Shown: one piece after another, positions 57,805 to 64,000 of the stretch | How positions within the stretch are numbered: the first letter of the stretch is position 1 | Layout of the letters: every line of letters starts with the position of its first letter | Source of the DNA: Ciborinia camelliae | Lineage: Eukaryota > Ascomycota > Leotiomycetes > Helotiales > Sclerotiniaceae | Direction: 5' to 3' | Assembly (NCBI GenBank): GCA_025890175.1 | Contig: JANPYM010000006.1 | Span: 2,244,565 to 2,308,564 of the forward strand | DNA: 64,000 nucleotides | Position numbers and translations under genes: made by a program | The notes under the pieces: model-generated | The model's input: only the letters and a program-made list of their open reading frames with translations | Told to the model about the DNA's origin: nothing | Databases searched by the model: none

Positions 57805-58918
57805 ACTGTGGTGCTCTGTTATTTTGGTGATACAGTAAATAAGTTACATACATGTTGACATACTTCAGGACTCTTGACTCTTGACTCTTGAATCTTGAAT
57901 CTTGCTTGACTCACTCTCGAGTGGATATAATTGGAACGCTACGGAGCAAGATTTTTATGTTATACAGTTATAAGGAGACAGCTTACAAGTTGACCACTAG
58001 TGTCTATTATTATTATTCAATTATTCGATGATTATTTATTGAATAATTGGTACCTACTACCAAGGCTACCTTGGTAGCCAACATAAGGTTTTCTAGAATT
58101 TCCTCTAACTTCTAAGCTGTTAGCTCTGAGCTCTCTCCCCCACTTTCCCCATCACAGCAGCGTGCTCGGCTGGTTCAAACTTCAGTGGTTCCTGAATCCT
58201 GAACAATAGCACCCTTTACAGAAAACCCTTCAGGCTTCACCCGGACCCGTCATGGAACTCATGGACCGTCATGGTAAGAATTAAGAACCTTATAGTGGTT
58301 TAGTCCCTTGCCCACAGAGTCACAGTCTCACAGACGTCGATTTTTGCCTTGCTTATCCCTTGTCTATTTCCTACCATGTGGAGCCAACGACGACAGCATG
58401 AGCCAGCCTACTGATATAAATGAGGCAATTGCGGCAATGTTGCAAGGTTTGATTTGTCTCGGGACGGATTGGAATCCACACGGACGATACTGACCCAAAT
58501 GCGAATTGTGAGCCAAAGTCCCATGACCTTATACTATTTCTCAATGGTCCAGGAATCAGGGATGCTGTAAAGGCTCGATCATGTACGAAATATGCGAAGT
58601 TTCAACCCTCGAGACTCGAGACGATAACATGTTTGCCACGCAGGTGGACCTCGATTTAGAGATATTTTGGCGATGGAATGGGGATTTTTGGGCAAGATTG
58701 ACATATGCACGTCAAATCTAAGGCCAGGGAGAAGCTCGAACAATTAATTATTCAATGGCTTGCTGACTGTTCATCCGATAGGGCGAACATTTTGGCGGTG
58801 AAGAAAGTCTATTTGACACATGAGAAACTTGCTCGATGCTCGTCTAAAACCTACCAAACCTACCACAGACTCCTCCGAGTCCTCTCCTTGTAAAGTTCAT
58901 ATTTTCAGCTCGGAACCA

Positions 58919-58919
58919 G

Positions 58920-58957
<38 letters not shown>

Positions 58958-58960
58958 ATA
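58919..58960. repeat. compound TA/TG microsatellite
   Basis: About six TA units followed by about twelve TG units and ending TATA. Alternating purine-pyrimidine sequence of this kind can adopt Z-DNA. Confidence 0.85.
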
Positions 58961-60377
58961 GTATTAGCATAGGATGATAGGAGAAAGCGCCCTAAGTGAA
59001 GGGAGGTTCCTCACCCCGGTTCCAACTTCCACAAAGTTGGACCCTGACTCTGGAGTCTGCAGTGTTCAAACTTCAAACAGTCAAACTGCTTTGGATGGAT
59101 CTCTTACAGAATAGCATCAATGACGACCATTGAGAGAGCCTCAGGAACATGGTTATTCCTAGAGTAGCTCTTTCACACACTTTTCATGCCCTGTTAATAA
59201 CCAATTAGAAACCTAAGAAGCTTCGAATTCCACATGCAACTATAGGCTTGGAGAGCTTGGTGAAACAATTCCTTGCATTTCTACCCCTTGGTCCCTTGGT
59301 ATCTCATGGTGATACTGTACTCACGCACCAAGAAAGTATAAAACTACAAGAAAAATACGCCAGCACGTGTTATAAGATGGTATATCCTGGCTTTTTTTTT
59401 TCAATGTTCGGAGTTTTAGACTTTCTTGCTACTTGAAAGTTGAGTAATGGACTGGGAGTAAATGTCACCCGAAGTCCCATTGCCTATTTGAGGACTTATG
59501 AGCAAATAAGGCGAGCGTGAGGATGGGTACATGCTACATAGAAAGGGGATTATGGATATCGGGAAATGGAAAATGGAAAAATAGAAAAATGGAAAAATGG
59601 AAAAATAATGACATACGGTTGTAGACATCCGGGACCAACAAGACTCAGCCTATTATCTATTATCTATCTATCATATCATCTATTATCTACGTCTGTCTGT
59701 TGGGCCGAAGTATTGACATCAAATATCCGGTTGTAAGAAAGTGTTTTAATCATAATGACCATGTCACTTGCCCTTCTTGCCCTTGTAAATGATCTCATAG
59801 AGGGAAACAGAACAAAACATCTTTTGTCTCGGTACCAAAGTCTGAGCAGGGGAGCAGATTTATGCATAATTTTGAGTAACAAGGGAGTGCTGTTGACACT
59901 ATGGATAATGAAGGGGTTTGCCCTTCAACAAATGGGGAAAGTTGCTAAAAATAATTAAGATATATTGACTAAATTGGTTAAAATCCTCTAAATATGCACT
60001 AAAAGTTGCACTACAAGCTGCACTAAACATTGAAGTCTTGGGATCCACTCGTGCTACTAAAAAATCTCATGTCACTATTCTGGAAAGGTTCTTGATTTCT
60101 TCCCGAGAATCTACCTCCGTAAACCCGACCGAGTGTGGAGTAGAAAAGTAAGATCCCTAGGTGCCCGGGGTCTCCGATGCTTACTCAACGCAACGAGTGA
60201 AAGTATCTCGTGAGTTGTGAGTCGTGAGTTGTGACTCGTCAGTTGTGAGTCTTGACTACAAGGAGAGAGAAAGGAGAGGAGAGAGGAGAGATCAACACTT
60301 CGAAACTCATTGATCAGTCAGTCAGTCGTTATTGTGGCTGTGGCTGCATTTTCATATACAGTACAGTAGGTTCAGAC

Positions 60378-60426
60378 GATGGTGAAGTTACGTGACGATG
60401 GTGAAGTATCACGTAACTTCACCATC
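60378..60426. repeat. perfect 18-bp inverted repeat with internal direct copy
   Basis: GATGGTGAAGTTACGTGA (60378-60395) is followed by a 13-nt spacer and its exact reverse complement (60409-60426). The spacer itself holds a direct copy of the first ten bases, GATGGTGAAG (60397-60406). The element lies in non-coding DNA beside a CCTAGGTA motif. Confidence 0.9.
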
Positions 60427-60949
60427 ACTACACACCTACCTAGGTATCAAATATCAGATCTATCATCTACATATCGTCTCGTCTCGTCTATCAGGCAGCG
60501 GGAATTGAGTGAAATAGTGTAAACTATCACCATTACAACTAACCCGTGCGCTACATCCTGCTTCCTCACTACGGTAGATGTTACCTTTCTAGGCTATGTT
60601 TTCATCTACCTAGCACTTATCCTATAGGCACTTGCAGAATCTAGGTATTTGCCTATGGTGCTATGATGAAAGGGGACATTAAGTGTCATCGTCACCCCGG
60701 CCGCATTATTGATATAAGTTCATGTCTCTAGATAATTATCAGATCTTCCATTACATCTAGTCTCGATATCGGAAGCAGAAGCAGAAGCAGCCATGCCTTC
60801 TTCAATATTCATCGCTCCCCCTCCAGTAGAGAAATGTACAGACGAATGAAAGGCATGCATATGCTGCAACAATAACATATTGACAGGGCTAACACTCAAG
60901 ATCTATGGCCTGGCCTATATACGGACGTATTTTCTTTTACTGTGCAAAC

Positions 60950-62010
60950 ATGGTGCGTACGGAATGGGCAATACAAAAGAACTTTCGCGAAGAAAGCAAT
61001 AAAGATTGCGGGGTATGTTCATGTATGCTTCATGTATTCCCCAGCCCCCTCGATCCAATCCGGATAGTCGGTGAACGTGTGATCCTCGTTTGCGCGTATC
61101 ACCGCAGGAATTCCACCTCCCAAAAATATTGACAGACGAATTGGAACAAACGGTCAACGGGATAATCCTGCAAACATGGATTTCGTCTGAGAAATCGAGG
61201 TATGGATAATGGCACATGCAGGATAACTTGGGCCAACTTGTCAAGTTTCAACGGCATGGCATGGTATAGCGATCCTGCACCCATGAGCTGAGAAATTCAA
61301 CCGTCAAGCTGCGTTGAATGCGTTGATTCGATGATATCGCGGCAACAAATGGGGTTAGGTATGATTGGTTCTCAATCGATGTCATCGAAGTCGGAAGTTT
61401 TCCAATCATCTGTATCTGCAGGTATAGCAGAAACCCCATCCAGCACCACCCCGATCTCTTTTCGGTCGATACCCCCGACACCTCATCGTTCGATCATTCG
61501 ATGGAAAACGAGAAAATTGCCGGATGAGGTAATGTGTCGCGATGCCTAGTGTTTCCATCTGCGCTTGGTGGGGTCAGAAAGAGACAGTCATGCACGCCGT
61601 CTTAGTCATTGTTACCGATGTTCAGGGGTCATATTACTCAAGTGACTTCCCCTTCGTCTCGCCTCCTTGAACAGCATATCCTAACTATAGGAAGGCGGCC
61701 TCGAGGCAGCCAAAGCTGGAGTAAGAACTCTAGTTAGAGTTATTACTGTTATGTATTCTATGAGCCACCACGACTTTGTAGTGGTGTGTTCGTAAGGTGA
61801 CAATCATTCGAATGCTTTTTTGACGGCGAAGTCGCTGAGGCGGTCTGGAATGGGACTTTTCAATGGCTGATGGTTTACGTTCGTGGGCAATAACCCAGTA
61901 GTCGTCAATGATTCCACGAGCATAGAGATGCGAAGTTTCGTGGGAAAGGAATATACCTGGGAGTAATCGGCCCATTGAGTCAGCATGCGAAGGTCGTCAA
62001 TGCCGCACAT
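60950..62010 (-). pseudogene. possible decayed gene of unknown family
   Basis: Several protein-like stretches occur on the - strand in different frames, with stops between: an ATG-led MCGIDDLRMLTQWADYSQ (62010 downwards), EIGVVLDGVSAIPADTDDW (about 61470-61370), SQLMGAGSLYHAMPLKLDKL (about 61295-61225) and GGIPAVIRANEDHTFTDYPD (about 61120-61060). Two of the interrupting stops are TGA. I could not join them with plausible splice sites. This could be a decayed gene, a multi-exon gene I failed to resolve, or chance. No family is recognised. Confidence 0.2.
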
Positions 62011-64000
62011 GTCACTCCCGGGGGCTCACTTATCGTCCGTCCTTTACTCACTTGTTACAGCCGAGCAAGGAGTTTATGATGGATGGCATTTGAGCTTAGA
62101 AGGAAGAACTCTTGATTCGGATCCTACATCTAGGATTTGGGCATTTGGTCATGGTGATTTGACCTTTAGTTAATCCCTCCTTGAACATTTGACCAGCCAA
62201 TTTCGTGGCCAGTAAGTATCACCTATCACTCACTCAGTAAGATGGATTTATTTGTTGAAGATTTCAATGGCATACCCAAGGTATCTCATAGTCCGGAATC
62301 GAAAAGATGTGAATCTTTAAGAATTTTTGAACAATTTCAGTGAATTTATTGTTCTAAATGACTTCAATGTTTCCAACCAATTTCAATGTCCCAAATAACT
62401 ACAATGTTTTAAATGAATCAACTATATAAAACAGATTTAAGAATCGAGAGTCTCTCATTGTCCGACCGCATTCTGAACCATTGAAACCCATGGGAGTATC
62501 TCAATTCATCCGTCAGTCAACATGCTGTTACCTCCATACCAATTTTCCCATCTATTCAACCATTCATCAAGAACATGCGGCGTGTATCACATTTCATTGC
62601 TCCCCTCCTCACTCCCGAAAAACAAACTCGCCGCCAAATGATATCACTTATCATCCATTCATCCACTCGCTCTTCTCGCCTATTTATATAAACCGAAATA
62701 CCACAACCCCTCCTCATCAATGGTGGCATTTGGCAAGTTGCCTGGCCTAACAATTAGAAGAGACGGCGAGGTTTTGGTCATCGGCTCTCGTCGTGGGGCT
62801 GGATTGAGGGTAGGATATTGAGTATTCACTTTTACACAATGGAGGCAGGCTGCTCATACCTAAGACCGCTCCTCGATAACAAAAGTCAATTCTACCTCCT
62901 GTCCGCGGAACTTATTGTCTAGCTATATACATGAGAGGAATCATGGTCGGAACGAAATAAACATCTGGGAATGAGTTAAATAACCCTCAAGCTCAGGATA
63001 GTTTTCACAAAGATGCACTTCTAGTAGACGCATATTACGTGGGCTGTGTATTCTCCGAGATCATCTCATCTCCCATTCTACTCTTGACTTCTCATCGCAT
63101 CCCATCCCTCATTACCCAGCTCACTCCCACTGATTTCGTTGCGGGATCTCTCCCAGATTTCACGTGTGATGTTCAACTTGATTCTCGGAGATTTGGAGGT
63201 CTGGTTTATACCATCCATTCAATTATTTCCCCTTAACGTCTTAATTCCCTACTATTATTATCATTATTACTACAAACCTACTCCTCCCATATCCCCACCC
63301 AACGATCTTCCATAGTCCCGCAGGATGACCAACATATCCAATCTAACCAGCTCTGCCATAAAAATTGTGCATCTACCGTACTCCGAAAACCCCACTGGCA
63401 TTCGCGTCATTCTCGTGATCTATATATAGATTGGATTCCGAATTTCCCCTGAAAGCCCATCTCCATCTTCAACTTTACCGCGATATCCAAGGCTCGGGCC
63501 ATGTTTCGCTCGAGTCTTCAACCTTCAGACCCCCTTTTCTCGTTTCACGCACAGGCTCCACCTTCCCCCCTACCCTACCTTCACCCCCTATTCGTACCCA
63601 CCGTGCCACTTCCACGTCCACTTCCACTTCCACCCATCCCGAGCGCAACAGAGAGAGCAGATTACATCACCGCAGCAAAAGATAATTCATAGAATGTGAC
63701 CTTCCCGTTTCCCCCATATGTTCCCGACTCGTGTCACCGCACACTCTGACTCCGCATTCACCCGACCTCCATCTTCACCCGGTCTCGTCCTCGTCTTCTC
63801 ATTGCATACGCGCTCTCACACACCTCTCACATTTCGCCTCGACCCTTACATTGACTCATATCATCATCATCACCACCACCGCACTTCATCCAATCTCCTC
63901 ATCTAATAGGCTTTGAGATTCTATACTAATATGTGCTATTCGCTCCGTACTTATCCACCCCACCTATACGCTATCTATCTACGGTATCTAACTAAGTACG
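62011..64000. other. right-edge intergenic region
   Basis: A 2-kb pyrimidine-rich stretch. An ATG frame at 63501-63692 (63 codons, very Pro/Leu-rich) and its neighbours look like translated CT-rich DNA. It may be the leader/promoter of a gene starting beyond the right edge. No gene is supported. Confidence 0.45.

Larger units (their letters stand above)
56226..60377. other. gene-poor region with simple repeats
   Basis: About 4.1 kb with only short frames lacking recognisable content (for example 58308-58493, 58705-58893 and 59755-59958). It holds the CAT, CTTTG and TA/TG microsatellites listed separately, GACTCTT-type repeats near 57868-57912 and nested palindromes at 58017-58077. Confidence 0.5.

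Noticed and set aside
63431..63916. Three overlapping Pro/Ser/Thr-rich frames near the right edge
   Set aside because: All three frames are open at once because the strand is CT-rich; composition follows the base bias, and two of them overlap in different frames.

Overview
The window is nuclear DNA of a filamentous ascomycete. Genes carry one to six short GT-AG introns, mostly 48-128 nt and often with CTAAC-like branch sites. The protein set is typically fungal: a rhodopsin-like/PTH11-type membrane protein, the PalB calpain, Vts1, Clu/Clu1, a Zn2Cys6 regulator and a DUF2985 protein. Long intergenic stretches full of CCTAGG/GGTACC-type repeats and the overall style suggest a leotiomycete, perhaps Sclerotiniaceae. 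That placement is inference; no rRNA or other marker is present.

Layout. 0.8-14.5 kb is gene-rich: a seven-helix rhodopsin-domain protein (+), a six-helix membrane protein (-), TFIIIC TPR subunit Tfc4/Sfc4 (-) divergent from tRNA-splicing endonuclease subunit Sen15 (+), a yippee protein (-) and a ferric reductase (-). 14.5-19.1 kb is mostly non-coding. 19.1-28.6 kb holds an unrecognised 816-aa protein (-) divergent from the clustered-mitochondria protein Clu1 (+), then an SLC35F6-like transporter (+). 28.6-32.0 kb is mostly leader or intergenic DNA before a three-finger C2H2 protein (+). 34.2-40.0 kb has calpain PalB/Rim13 (-), a peroxisomal carrier of the PMP47/ANT1 type (+) and ribosomal protein eL29 (+). 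41.8-51.5 kb has Vts1 (+), a DUF2985 membrane protein (+), a UCH37-type deubiquitinase (-) and a Zn2Cys6 transcription factor (-). From 51.5 kb to the right end (12.5 kb) I find no confident protein gene, only low-complexity DNA, palindromes, one tRNA-like element and two ambiguous gene-like blocks.

How the genes relate. There is no biosynthetic cluster. Most genes are housekeeping and independently transcribed. The suggestive pairing is Tfc4 with Sen15, two tRNA-biogenesis genes sharing a 565-bp divergent intergenic region. PalB is the protease of the ambient-pH (Pal/Rim) pathway.

Exon boundaries were worked out by eye from GT-AG sites and frame continuity, with no transcript evidence. Candidate small genes without homology carry low confidence. 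I did not find an obviously new multi-gene system. The best leads are a uORF whose stop overlaps the C2H2 start codon, a His/Gln-rich tail exon on the Zn2Cys6 factor, a SINE-head-like tRNA relic, a multi-exon mini-gene candidate near 55 kb and an 18-bp perfect inverted repeat at 60.4 kb.
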